61,436 nucleotides of DNA, from positions 1 through 61,436 of the forward strand of contig DATGFS010000035.1 in NCBI GenBank assembly GCA_035308905.1. Reading direction: 5' to 3'. Position numbers and translations under genes: made by a program. This document shows positions 1 through 7,577 of the stretch, one piece after another; the first letter of the stretch is position 1; each line of letters opens with the position of its first letter. This DNA comes from a bacterium (lineage in GTDB: Bacteria > Sysuimicrobiota > Sysuimicrobiia > Sysuimicrobiales > Segetimicrobiaceae). Under the pieces are notes generated by a model. It saw only the letters and a list, made by a program, of their open reading frames with translations, made no database searches and was not told the DNA's origin.

Positions 1-359
1 TCGTCAACGCCTCCGGCTACGTGGGGTTCGACGGCGAGACCGACGTCGTGCTGTTCCAGCGGATCTGCCCGCACCTGGGCTGCATCTTCAACTTCATCCC
101 GGACTGGCACGAGGTCACGGCCGGCTACGGCGGGTTCGTCCCGCCGAAGTGGGAGCAGCACTCGCTCATGGCGTGCCCCTGCCACCTCAGCATCTACGAC
201 CCGACGTACCCGAACGACCCCGGCAACGTGATCTCGGGCCCGGCCCCGCGGGGCGCCCGCTACTTCAAGTTCGAGATCAAGGGCCAGGACATCGTCGTCA
301 GCGGCGCGGAGACCGGCGGCATCGCCGAGTGCCCGACGGCCGGCCGCGTGGAGGCCTGA
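1..359 (+). CDS. Rieske [2Fe-2S] protein, C-terminal part (5' truncated by window)
   Basis: The open frame runs in from the left edge (first full codon at base 3). It carries both Rieske cluster-binding boxes: CPHLGC and, about 35 residues later, CPCHLS followed by IYDP, giving the Cys/His pairs that bind the [2Fe-2S] cluster. In bc1/b6f-type complexes this subunit takes the first electron from quinol at the Qo site and passes it to a high-potential carrier. The stop is 3 bp before the next gene, a cytochrome b, so it is the first visible member of an operon. The N-terminal membrane anchor and Tat signal expected for the family lie outside the window; a tatA gene is found 5 kb downstream. Confidence 0.9.
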   Translation, partial: VNASGYVGFDGETDVVLFQRICPHLGCIFNFIPDWHEVTAGYGGFVPPKWEQHSLMACPCHLSIYDPTYPNDPGNVISGPAPRGARYFKFEIKGQDIVVSGAETGGIAECPTAGRVEA

Positions 360-362
360 CGC

Positions 363-1508
363 GTGGAATCGGTGCTGGCCAATCTCCGGGAGTGGCTGCA
401 GGATCGCAAGCAGCACCTGGATCTGTTCGACGAGACCAAGACCGCGCTGCAGGACAACCCGCTCTACATCGTGGGGGGGTTGGTCTGGCTGTCGTGGATG
501 GTCGTCATCGTCACCGGCATCATTCTGATGGTCTGGTACATCCCCACGACCACCGGTGCCTACCGATCGATCCTGCATCTGACGGAAGACATCCCGTTCG
601 GCTGGCTCATGCGCGGTATGCACAAGTACGGCGCCGACATGCTCGTCATTACGATCACGATCCGGATCTACCGCATGTACTTCGCCGGAGAATACAAGAA
701 GCCGGGCGAGCTGTCATGGATGATTCTCTTCGCCTCGCTCGTGCTGGCGATGATCTCGGGGATCACCGGCTACGCGCTGATCTGGAACCAGCGGGCGTTC
801 TGGGCGGCCAAGACGGTGCTCACTGTGCCGACCTACTACGACGAGATTCCGGGGCTGGGCAAACTCGGCATCGGGCACGCGATCGCCTACATCTTCCTCG
901 GCGGGCCGGCGCTCGGGCAGGCGACCCTGACCCGGTTTTACTCAATCCACTACGGCATCTCGGTCGTGTTTGTGATCCTGGCCGAGATCTTCTTCTATCG
1001 GACGCGGCGGCGCCGGGTCAACCTGTCGTTCTTCACGATCGGGCTCGTGCTCGCGTTCCTGGCGTACGTCAGCTTCGATCAGCTGGCGGCGATGGGACGG
1101 TGGGCCAATCCCAACCGGACGCCGCTGCCGATCCTGTCGGACTGGTACTTCCTCGCGCTGTATCAAGTGGTCAAGTACATGCCGCCGCTGTGGGCCGGCA
1201 TCGCCCCGGGCCTCCTGATCGGCTACGGCATGATCGTGCCGTTTCTCGACCGGACCAAGGAGACGCGGCCGCTCGAGCGCCCGTTCTTCTTCGTGGTCGG
1301 CGTCTACGCCCTCGCGATGTTCGTCGGCTTCACGGCGCTCATCATGCTCAACATCGCCGTGATCAGCCGCGACCCGCCGATCATCTTCGCGATCACGGTC
1401 GTTGTGATCTCGCTCGCCTTCATCTGGGAGATGCTGCACCGGCGGCGGAAGGCGGCCGCGCGCCCGGCGCCGCGGGGCCAGGCCGTGCGCCCGGCCGCGG
1501 CGTCGTAA
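363..1508 (+). CDS. cytochrome b subunit lacking the second haem-ligand pair
   Basis: A 381-residue multi-spanning protein with the cytochrome b/b6 layout and a subunit-IV-like C-terminal half. Helix B holds one histidine (RGMHKYGAD), but the residue 14 positions later, normally the second histidine, is arginine (ITIRIYRMYF). Helix D holds one histidine (FYSIHYG), but neither position +14 nor +15 is histidine (Phe, Phe). By the standard assignment the two remaining histidines are the haem bL ligands and the bH pair is missing. The Qo-site PEWY motif reads SDWY. GTG start 3 bp after the Rieske stop. A second, complete four-histidine cytochrome b is encoded at 1960. The family assignment is secure; loss of haem bH is inferred from sequence. 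Confidence 0.88.
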   Translation: MESVLANLREWLQDRKQHLDLFDETKTALQDNPLYIVGGLVWLSWMVVIVTGIILMVWYIPTTTGAYRSILHLTEDIPFGWLMRGMHKYGADMLVITITIRIYRMYFAGEYKKPGELSWMILFASLVLAMISGITGYALIWNQRAFWAAKTVLTVPTYYDEIPGLGKLGIGHAIAYIFLGGPALGQATLTRFYSIHYGISVVFVILAEIFFYRTRRRRVNLSFFTIGLVLAFLAYVSFDQLAAMGRWANPNRTPLPILSDWYFLALYQVVKYMPPLWAGIAPGLLIGYGMIVPFLDRTKETRPLERPFFFVVGVYALAMFVGFTALIMLNIAVISRDPPIIFAITVVVISLAFIWEMLHRRRKAAARPAPRGQAVRPAAAS

Positions 1509-1509
1509 C

Positions 1510-1776
1510 ATGTCGAAGCGCAAGCTGACCTTTTGGGGGCTGTTGATCGTCGCGGTCCTGGCGTTGAGCGAGTTCCTCGCGGCGTGGCGGGACTGGCGGG
1601 CGGTGCCGACGCTCGAACACGCCGCGGCGGTGACGGTGCTGGGGGTGGGACTGCTGGCGGCCATGGGATGGCTCGGGTTCCTGCTGTACGAGGTCGATCG
1701 GGCGGCCGGCCGGATCCGGCATCAGGTCGGCGTCTACGAGTGGGTGATCGCGATGCGGAGGGGCGCGGGCCGATGA
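1510..1776 (+). CDS. small two-span membrane protein of the cytochrome b cluster
   Basis: 88 residues, ATG one base after the preceding cytochrome b stop. There are two hydrophobic segments (about residues 7-24 and 38-60) and a basic C-terminus. I recognise no family. Its place between two cytochrome b genes, with almost no spacing, suggests an accessory or assembly subunit of the same complex. Its stop overlaps the ATG of the next small gene (ATGA), indicating translational coupling. Confidence 0.7.
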   Translation: MSKRKLTFWGLLIVAVLALSEFLAAWRDWRAVPTLEHAAAVTVLGVGLLAAMGWLGFLLYEVDRAAGRIRHQVGVYEWVIAMRRGAGR

Positions 1777-1967
1777 ACGACCGCGAGGCGCGCTACAGTG
1801 TCTGGATCGTGATCCTCGCCCTCGTCAGCCTGGCGGCCGTCCTGGCGATCGCCTGGGGCGAGGTCGCGGGGCAGCGCCTCGTCGGCGGCGCCGCGGTCGG
1901 GGTGATCCTGCTGGCGTATTCGTTCATCCTGCTCTTTCTGCGCAAGGGAGGGTTCACGGGTGTATAG
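1773..1967 (+). CDS. small two-span membrane protein of the cytochrome b cluster
   Basis: 64 residues starting at the ATG that overlaps the upstream stop (ATGA). Two predicted transmembrane segments (about residues 9-27 and 36-56) leave little soluble sequence. No family is recognised. The end overlaps the GTG of the second cytochrome b by 8 bp, so it is translationally embedded in the operon. Likely a small structural subunit comparable in size to the small b6f subunits, but that is only an analogy. Confidence 0.65.
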   Translation: MNDREARYSVWIVILALVSLAAVLAIAWGEVAGQRLVGGAAVGVILLAYSFILLFLRKGGFTGV

Positions 1968-3117
1968 CCGGGCGCTCGCCCGCCTGCTGGACTGGACGCT
2001 CCGGCTCGACGTGGCGATCAACCGCGTCTACCCGGAGGACTTCAATCCGCTCTACTACACCGGCGGGCTCTCCAACCTGTTCCTGACGGTGCTGGTCCTG
2101 TCCGGTATCTTCCTGTTCCTGTACTACATCCCTTCGTTCAACGACGCCTATATCTCGGTGCAGTTCATCACGGACACGGTGCCGTACGGGCAGATCATCC
2201 GCGGGATCCACCGCTACGCCGCGGACGGCTTCATGATCGCGGTGCTCCTGCACTTTTTCCGCAACTGGTTCACAGACCGGTTCCGGTTCTCGCGCGACGA
2301 ACCGTGGATCAGCGGGATGATGCTGCTCCTGTTCGCCGGCTTCCTCGGCGTGACCGGGTACGTGCTGGTGTGGGATCAGCGCAGCCAGCTCCTCGTCGCC
2401 ATGACCGGGCGGACGCTCGGGGCGGTGCCGTGGATCGGCGGGTGGCTCGAGACCCAGTGGCAGGGCAGCGCCGGCGTCTCCAATCTGCTGCTGCCCCGGA
2501 TGCTCTACCTTCACGTCGGGCCGGCGGTCATGCTCTACATCCTGCTGTGGTGGCACTACGTGCGGATCCGGCATCCCAAGGTGTGGCCGCCCGCGGTCTG
2601 GACGCTGTTCTCGTTGGGCCTGATCTTTCTCCTGACCGGCCTGCTGCCGGCGACGAGCCAGCCGGCCGCGCGGCCGGACACGGTCCCGACGACGCTTTCG
2701 GTGGACTGGCTGTTCCTGCTGCCGTACGTCGGGCTCAAGGTGCTGTCGCCGCTCGTGCTCGTTGCGCTCGCGGTCGTGATCACGGTCTACGGTCTGTACA
2801 TTCCGTACCAGCTGCCGGAGACCCCGGCCGCGATGGGCATTCGCGACTCGGGCATCGCGCAGGTGATCGACGCGAACTGCACGGGCTGTGAGCTGTGCTA
2901 CTTCGACTGCCCCTACAACGCCATCGTCATGGTGGCGAGCCCGCATCCGGGCGTGACAAAGGCGGCGCAGGCACGGAAGCTGTTCGCGATCGTGCTGGAG
3001 TCGCGGTGCGTGGAGTGCGGCATCTGCGTCGGCGCGTGTCCGTTCGAAGCGCTCGAGCTGCCGCGGCTCCTGGAGCGCGACGTCCAGGAGAAGGTGGTGC
3101 AGGCATGCCGGACCTAG
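1960..3117 (+). CDS. cytochrome b fused to a C-terminal 2x[4Fe-4S] ferredoxin domain
   Basis: 385 residues. Helix B has the normal pair of histidines 14 apart (GIHRYAADGF ... LLHFFRNW), and helix D likewise (LYLHVGP ... WWHYVRIR), so both haems can be bound. The PEWY position reads VDWL, so the Qo site is diverged. After the last membrane span, residues about 300-370 form a two-cluster ferredoxin: CTGCELC...DCPY and CVECGIC...ACPF. Covalent attachment of a ferredoxin to a cytochrome b implies that electrons leave or enter the b-haem chain on the cytoplasmic side through iron-sulfur clusters. GTG start overlapping the preceding gene; the stop overlaps the MvhD-like gene by 13 bp. Confidence 0.88.
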   Translation: MYSRALARLLDWTLRLDVAINRVYPEDFNPLYYTGGLSNLFLTVLVLSGIFLFLYYIPSFNDAYISVQFITDTVPYGQIIRGIHRYAADGFMIAVLLHFFRNWFTDRFRFSRDEPWISGMMLLLFAGFLGVTGYVLVWDQRSQLLVAMTGRTLGAVPWIGGWLETQWQGSAGVSNLLLPRMLYLHVGPAVMLYILLWWHYVRIRHPKVWPPAVWTLFSLGLIFLLTGLLPATSQPAARPDTVPTTLSVDWLFLLPYVGLKVLSPLVLVALAVVITVYGLYIPYQLPETPAAMGIRDSGIAQVIDANCTGCELCYFDCPYNAIVMVASPHPGVTKAAQARKLFAIVLESRCVECGICVGACPFEALELPRLLERDVQEKVVQACRT

Positions 3118-3713
3118 AGCGCCCGGCGGCCGCCCCCCAGGCCGCGGCGCCCGCGCCGGGCGCGGGCCGCCGTCCGAAGATCGTCGGGTTCCTCTGCGAC
3201 TTCGCCGTCGACGCGTCGGCGTTGACGGCGCCGGACGGGACGATGCGCGACGCGCCGAACGTCACGTTGATCAAGGTGCCGTGCTCCGGCTTCGTGCGGC
3301 CCTCCTGGCTCGAGTTCGCGCTGCGCAACGGCGCGGAGGGGACGTTTGTCTGCGGCTGCCCGCTCGGCGACTGCTTCAACCGGCTCGGCAACAACCTGAT
3401 CGGGGACCGCGTGGTGCAGCTGCGGCGCCGGTTCGAGCGGCAGAAGATCCACCCGGACCGGATCGCCTCGATCTACTTCGGCCTGCACGACCAAGAAAGT
3501 TTCCTCGGCGCGGTCAAAGCATTCAGCGAGCGCGTCGCGCAATTGCCGGGTCCCGCAGTACCGGCGCCCCGCGCGCCCGGCGGAGGTCCGGCGCGGCCGG
3601 CCGCCCCCCCTGCGGGCGGACCCGCCGCCGGCAACCGTGTCGTCGAGACGGGGCAAACCCGGCCGGGTGCGCCGGAACAGGCGCCCCCGCCCGGCACCCA
3701 GGAGGGATCGTAA
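3105..3713 (+). CDS. MvhD/FlpD-type iron-sulfur electron-transfer protein
   Basis: 202 residues. Residues about 23-145 match the hydrogenase/heterodisulfide-reductase delta subunit family (MvhD, FlpD; Pfam PF02662): GFLCDF, the PCSG motif, and GCPLGDC followed by a GNN turn. In methanogens this protein binds a [2Fe-2S] cluster and connects a hydrogenase or formate dehydrogenase to the flavin-based bifurcating HdrA. The second cysteine of the usual FLCxxC is alanine here. A Pro/Ala/Gly-rich tail of about 55 residues follows the domain. The ATG lies inside the end of the cytochrome b-ferredoxin gene, which strongly suggests a common complex. No HdrA or hydrogenase gene is in the window. Confidence 0.82.
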   Translation: MPDLERPAAAPQAAAPAPGAGRRPKIVGFLCDFAVDASALTAPDGTMRDAPNVTLIKVPCSGFVRPSWLEFALRNGAEGTFVCGCPLGDCFNRLGNNLIGDRVVQLRRRFERQKIHPDRIASIYFGLHDQESFLGAVKAFSERVAQLPGPAVPAPRAPGGGPARPAAPPAGGPAAGNRVVETGQTRPGAPEQAPPPGTQEGS

Positions 3714-3904
3714 TGGCAGAACAGCGTCCCCCGGCGCCCGGAGGTCCCGCGGCGGAGCGGGTGGGCGGTGCGCGCGCCGCGCGGGGCGATCCCGGTCCGC
3801 GTCGGTCGCAGAGCGTGATCTACTGGCGGTATCTCATCTTTTGGCTGCTCTTCTTCGGGCTTGTCTACTTCGTCACGCTCTACGGGATCGTCGCCGAAGC
3901 CTAA
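3713..3904 (+). CDS. small single-span membrane protein at the end of the Rieske/cytochrome b cluster
   Basis: 63 residues; the ATG shares its first base with the preceding TAA (TAATG). A Pro/Ala/Arg-rich N-terminal half of about 33 residues is followed by one hydrophobic segment (YLIFWLLFFGLVYFVTLYG). No family recognised. The overlap makes it part of the same transcript. It could anchor the soluble MvhD-like protein to the membrane, which is inference from position alone. Confidence 0.6.
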   Translation: MAEQRPPAPGGPAAERVGGARAARGDPGPRRSQSVIYWRYLIFWLLFFGLVYFVTLYGIVAEA

Positions 3905-3908
3905 CGAC

Positions 3909-4940
3909 TTGGCCGCCGCGGCGCTCGAGGAGATCTACGCGCCCGTCCGGCCCGACCTGGACGCGCTCGAACGCCTCTTTCGCGCGGAGCTGTCGTCCGA
4001 AGATCCGTTCGTCGGCCAGCTGGTCACGCACGTGCTCGCGACGCGCGGCAAGATGCTGCGGCCCGCGCTGGCCTGCCTCTCCGCGCGGGCGGCGGGGGAC
4101 GCCGCCCGGATGCCGGAGCAGGCCGAGGACCGGCTTGGCGCGGCCGGGGCGGTCGAGCTGATCCACGTGGCGTCGCTGATCCACGACGATGTCATCGACG
4201 CGGCCGATCTGCGCCGCGGGCAGGCCTCGGTCAACGCGATCTGGGGGAACCAGGTCGCGGTGCTGCTGGGCGACTTCCTCTTCAGCAAGGCCTTTCACAT
4301 GCTGGCGCGCCTTCGGACGCGCGAGGTCGCGGCCGCAATGGCGGCGGCGACGGTGCGCATGGCGAAGGCCGAGATCATCCAGATCAAGCACGGCAACACG
4401 CCGCATACGGATGAGCGCATCTACTTCGGGATCATCGACGGCAAGACCGCGGCGCTGACGGGGGCGGCGTGCCGGTGCGGCGCGCTCACCGCGGGGGCCC
4501 GTCCGGAGGTCGCGGAAGCGCTCGCGACCTTCGGCCTCGAGTGGGGCATGTCGTTCCAGATCACGGACGACGCGCTCGACATCACGGCGACCGCCGATCA
4601 CCTCGGCAAGCCGATCGGCAGCGACATTCAGACCGGCAAGGTCACCCTGCCGATCATCTACGCGCTGCGCGACGCGCCGGAGCAGGACGGCCGGCGCCTC
4701 CGCGAGATTCTGAGCGCCGATGGGAATCACACCTCCGGGGCCGGACTTCCGGCCGCGCCGGTGTCCGTTCTCGACGAGGTGCAGGCGATCGTCGCCCGCA
4801 CGGGGGCGGTCGAACGGGCGCTCGGCGTGGCGCGCGAGCGCGCGCAGCGCGCGGCGCGCGCCCTCGTGGGGCTCCCCCCGTCGGCGGCGCGCGACAGCCT
4901 CGCGGCCCTCGTGCAATTCGTGACGGTCCGCACCCGATGA
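3909..4940 (+). CDS. polyprenyl diphosphate synthase (heptaprenyl/octaprenyl type)
   Basis: A trans-isoprenyl diphosphate synthase of about 343 residues. The first aspartate-rich motif is in LIHDDVIDAADLRRG and the second in FQITDDALDI; GNQVAVLLGDFL and the KTAALTGAA region are typical of long-chain synthases that make quinone side chains. A TTG at 3909 gives the usual N-terminus (ALEEIYAPVRPDLDALE); an in-frame TTG at 3861 would overlap the upstream gene. Position directly behind a quinol-oxidising complex fits a role in menaquinone or ubiquinone tail synthesis. Chain length cannot be read from the sequence with confidence. Confidence 0.88.
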   Translation: MAAAALEEIYAPVRPDLDALERLFRAELSSEDPFVGQLVTHVLATRGKMLRPALACLSARAAGDAARMPEQAEDRLGAAGAVELIHVASLIHDDVIDAADLRRGQASVNAIWGNQVAVLLGDFLFSKAFHMLARLRTREVAAAMAAATVRMAKAEIIQIKHGNTPHTDERIYFGIIDGKTAALTGAACRCGALTAGARPEVAEALATFGLEWGMSFQITDDALDITATADHLGKPIGSDIQTGKVTLPIIYALRDAPEQDGRRLREILSADGNHTSGAGLPAAPVSVLDEVQAIVARTGAVERALGVARERAQRAARALVGLPPSAARDSLAALVQFVTVRTR

Positions 4941-4992
4941 CTCGTCTGGGCCTGCGGCCGGAACGGATCGCCGTCCCACGGCGTTCTTGGTG

Positions 4993-4998
4993 TATAAT
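4993..4998 (+). promoter_or_regulatory. probable -10 box upstream of tatA
   Basis: A perfect TATAAT lies 26 bp before the tatA start in otherwise GC-rich DNA. No good -35 hexamer is visible at the expected spacing, so the promoter is tentative. Confidence 0.4.
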
Positions 4999-5024
4999 TG
5001 AGGCAATCGAGCCGGAGGTGCACC

Positions 5025-5213
5025 ATGGGGCCCAAGTTCTGGGAGTTGATCATTGTCCTGGCGATTGTCATCCTGCTGTTCGGCCCGAGCCGGCTCGCGG
5101 GACTGGGCGGCGCAGTCGGCAAGGCGATGCGGGAGTTCAAGGACGCGACCAAGCCCGAGGAGCCAAAGGCCCCTCCGGCCGGCCAAGGCGGTGGCGCCGG
5201 TACCAAGGCCTAG
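5025..5213 (+). CDS. tatA: Sec-independent protein translocase TatA/E-type subunit
   Basis: 62 residues starting at ATG with GGAGGTG 5-11 bp upstream. One N-terminal transmembrane helix (WELIIVLAIVILLFG), the conserved FGPSRLAGLG hinge and an amphipathic helix ending in a short Pro/Lys tail are diagnostic of TatA/TatE. TatA multimers form the pore that exports folded proteins carrying twin-arginine signals, among them Rieske proteins such as the one encoded at the start of the window. No tatC is present here. Confidence 0.92.
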   Translation: MGPKFWELIIVLAIVILLFGPSRLAGLGGAVGKAMREFKDATKPEEPKAPPAGQGGGAGTKA

Positions 5214-5226
5214 CGGCCGCCGGCAT

Positions 5227-5289
5227 GCGTCCGGCGCTCGCCGGACGCGACGGGAGCAGCGCAGCGCGGGAGCGGCCCAAGGCCGCTCC
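5227..5289 (+). terminator. tandem hairpins downstream of tatA
   Basis: Two perfect 9-bp stems occur in succession: 5227-5235 with 5240-5248 (4-nt loop), and 5269-5277 with 5281-5289 (3-nt loop, followed by TGTTTC). The second resembles an intrinsic terminator with a weak U tract; the DUF4321-like gene starts 23 bp later. Confidence 0.55.
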
Positions 5290-5311
5290 TGTTTCATGTG
5301 GACGGTGAACC

Positions 5312-5584
5312 GTGGCCAGAGCGGCAAAGCGGACGGCCCGGGACCCCTGGTGGATATTCATCGTCGTGGTGGTGGCCGGCGCGATGCTCGGCAGCGTCGT
5401 CGCCGACGCGCTGGGGCAGTTTACCTATCTCGCGCCGCTCGGACACTCCGTCGCGGTCGGCGTGGATCCGCCGGTCACGCTCGACCTGCGCGTGCTCACC
5501 GTGACGTTGGGTTTCGTGGTTCGATTGAACCTCGCCACCGTGCTTGGTATAATCGCGGCGGTATTCGTATTCCGGTTGCTGTAG
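5312..5584 (+). CDS. DUF4321-like small membrane protein
   Basis: 90 residues with two hydrophobic helices, an N-terminal one around WWIFIVVVVAGAMLGSVVAD and a C-terminal one ending VFVFRLL. The C-terminal pattern TLGFVVRLNLATVLGI resembles the DUF4321 family (PF14209), which in Firmicutes and relatives is often encoded near radC and mreB, exactly as here. The function is unknown; the genomic link to the cell-shape operon is the best clue. GTG start. A strong promoter lies inside its 3' end. Confidence 0.7.
   Translation: MARAAKRTARDPWWIFIVVVVAGAMLGSVVADALGQFTYLAPLGHSVAVGVDPPVTLDLRVLTVTLGFVVRLNLATVLGIIAAVFVFRLL
5525..5553 (+). promoter_or_regulatory. sigma-70-type promoter inside the DUF4321-like gene, upstream of radC
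   Basis: TTGAAC at 5525-5530, a 17-bp spacer and TATAAT at 5548-5553, with an extended -10 (TGg). It lies about 140 bp before radC and could drive radC and the following mre genes. Confidence 0.6.
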
Positions 5585-5695
5585 CCGTCCGAACACCGAG
5601 GGGGGTGGGGCGCGCCCCGTGGGGGCCGGCTCCGCCCCGTTCTTGTCTGCGCGGCACGACACACGTCAACGTCACGATGGCCGGTCGCGGACGCT

Positions 5696-6412
5696 ATGCT
5701 TCAGACCAGGCGGCGGATCAAGGACCTGCCGGACGAGCTCCGGCCGCGGGAACGGCTGCTGCGGCACGGTCCGGACGCGCTCAGCACCGCGGAGCTCGTG
5801 GCGGTGCTCCTGCGAACCGGCTCGCCTACCCGAAGCGCCCTCGAGGTTGCGTCGGACCTCATCGCGCGGCACGGCGGTCTCGTGAGGCTCGCCGCGGCCG
5901 GGGTCCGCGAGCTGTGCGGCGTGGACGGGATCGGCGAGGTGAAGGCGCTCAATCTCCTCGCCGCCTTTGAGCTCGGCCGGCGGCTCGGCGCGCTGCCGGC
6001 GCGCCGCCGCGCGCTCATCGCCGGACCGGCCGATGCCGCGCGGGTGCTGATGGACCGGCTCCGGTTCGCCGAGGCGGAGCGGTTCGTGGTGCTGCTGCTC
6101 AACACGCGGCACGAGGTGCTGGACGCGGTGGAGGTGACGCGCGGCGGCTTGGCGAGCTCGCCGGTGCACCCCCGGGAGGTGTTCAAGCCCGCGGTGCGGG
6201 AGGGCGCCGCGGCGGTCATTTTGGTGCATAACCATCCGTCGGGGGATCCGACGCCGAGCCGGGCGGACCTCGCGATCACCGCGCGCCTCTGCCGTGCGGC
6301 GGCGGTGATGGGCGTCCCGGTACTGGACCACGTCATCATCGGCGACGGCCGGTGGGTCAGTCTGCGGGAGCGGGGCGTCGCGTTCGAAGGGCCGCCGTCC
6401 GCCGACGCCTAA
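5696..6412 (+). CDS. radC: RadC-family JAB-domain protein
   Basis: 238 residues. An N-terminal helix-hairpin-helix-like region (about residues 15-90, including GVDGIGEVKALNLLAAFELG) precedes a JAB/MPN metalloprotease-like domain with the conserved HNHPSGDPTPSRAD signature. Full family length. Despite its name, RadC is not established as a recombination protein and its biochemical role remains unclear. It directly precedes mreB, an arrangement common in Gram-positive bacteria. Confidence 0.92.
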   Translation: MLQTRRRIKDLPDELRPRERLLRHGPDALSTAELVAVLLRTGSPTRSALEVASDLIARHGGLVRLAAAGVRELCGVDGIGEVKALNLLAAFELGRRLGALPARRRALIAGPADAARVLMDRLRFAEAERFVVLLLNTRHEVLDAVEVTRGGLASSPVHPREVFKPAVREGAAAVILVHNHPSGDPTPSRADLAITARLCRAAAVMGVPVLDHVIIGDGRWVSLRERGVAFEGPPSADA

Positions 6413-6532
6413 CTGGGGCACAATAAGGAAGGTCTTGCCGGCCGTGCGGCCGGCGGTCCTGCGCCGGAGAGGATAGGAGGCCGTCAGCCACAGGGGCGGC
6501 CGGAAACCCCGTGTCCAAGACGGGGGAGGAGC

Positions 6533-7576
6533 GTGAGGGGAGTGCTGAACGGGTTGCTGGCCCGGTTCACGCGGGACATGGGGGTCGATCTCGGAACCGC
6601 CAACACGCTGGTGTACGTGCGGCGCGAGGGCATCGTGCTGCGGGAGCCGTCGGTCGTGGCGCGGCGCGTCGACGGCGGGGAGGTGCTGGCGGTCGGCGAA
6701 GAGGCCAAGCGGATGATCGGCCGGACGCCCGGCGACATCATCGCAACCCGGCCGCTGCGCGACGGCGTGATCGCGGACTTCGATACGACCGCCTCGATGC
6801 TGGCGTACTTTATCCGCCGCAGCTCGCGCGGCCGCAGCCTGATGCGTCCCCGCGTCATCGTCGGGATCCCGAGCGGCGTGACCGAGGTGGAGAAGCGCGC
6901 CGTCATCGACGCGACGCTGCAGGCCGGCGCGCGCGAGGCGTATCTCATCGAAGAGCCGATGGCCGCGGCGATCGGGGCCGGGCTGCCGGTGTCGGAGCCG
7001 ATCGGCAGCATGGTGGTGGACATCGGCGGCGGCACCACGGAGGTCGCCGTCATCGCCCTCGGCGGCATCGTCACGGCGCGCAGCATCCGGATCGCCGGCG
7101 ACGAGATGGATGAGGCGATCATTCAATACTCGCGCAAGGCCTACAACCTCCTGATCGGCGAGCGGACGTCCGAGGACATCAAGATCAAGATCGGCTCGGC
7201 GTATCCGCAGAAGGACGAGCAGTCGATCGAGGTGCGGGGCCGCGACCTCGTCTCCGGGCTGCCGCGGACCGTGCGCATGACCAGCACGGAGATCCGCGAG
7301 GCGATGGCGGAGCCGATCGCCGCGATCGTCGAAGCGGTGAAGATGACGCTCGAGCGCACGCCGCCGGAACTCGCCGCGGACATCGTCGATCGCGGCATCG
7401 TTATGGCCGGCGGGGGATCGCTGCTGCGCGGCCTCGACCGTCTGCTCAGCGAGGAAACGGGGATGCCGGTGATGTTGACGGAAGATCCGCTCAGCAGCGT
7501 CGTGCTCGGCACCGGCCGCGCGCTCGAGGAAATCGAAACGCTCAAGAAGGTGCTCATCACGAGCAAGAAGATGTAG
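6533..7576 (+). CDS. mreB: rod shape-determining protein MreB
   Basis: 347-residue bacterial actin. Phosphate-1 motif [15 protein letters not shown] at the N-terminus, phosphate-2 [14 protein letters not shown] near residue 160, and the adenosine motif [13 protein letters not shown] near residue 290. MreB filaments on the inner membrane face position the elongasome (MreC, MreD, PBP2, RodA). GTG start preceded by GGGGGAGGAG. First gene of the mreBCD-mrdA-rodA operon; the 120-bp leader contains a small hairpin at 6506-6526. Confidence 0.97.
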   Translation: MRGVLNGLLARFTRDMGVDLGTANTLVYVRREGIVLREPSVVARRVDGGEVLAVGEEAKRMIGRTPGDIIATRPLRDGVIADFDTTASMLAYFIRRSSRGRSLMRPRVIVGIPSGVTEVEKRAVIDATLQAGAREAYLIEEPMAAAIGAGLPVSEPIGSMVVDIGGGTTEVAVIALGGIVTARSIRIAGDEMDEAIIQYSRKAYNLLIGERTSEDIKIKIGSAYPQKDEQSIEVRGRDLVSGLPRTVRMTSTEIREAMAEPIAAIVEAVKMTLERTPPELAADIVDRGIVMAGGGSLLRGLDRLLSEETGMPVMLTEDPLSSVVLGTGRALEEIETLKKVLITSKKM

Positions 7577-7577
7577 C

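Noticed and set aside
149-1528. A 459-codon plus-strand frame
   Set aside because: It is the shifted frame of the Rieske and cytochrome b genes and has Arg/Gly/Pro-rich composition with no domain.
6413-6532. Possible riboswitch upstream of mreB
   Set aside because: Only small GC-rich hairpins are seen; none of the consensus boxes of known riboswitches could be matched.
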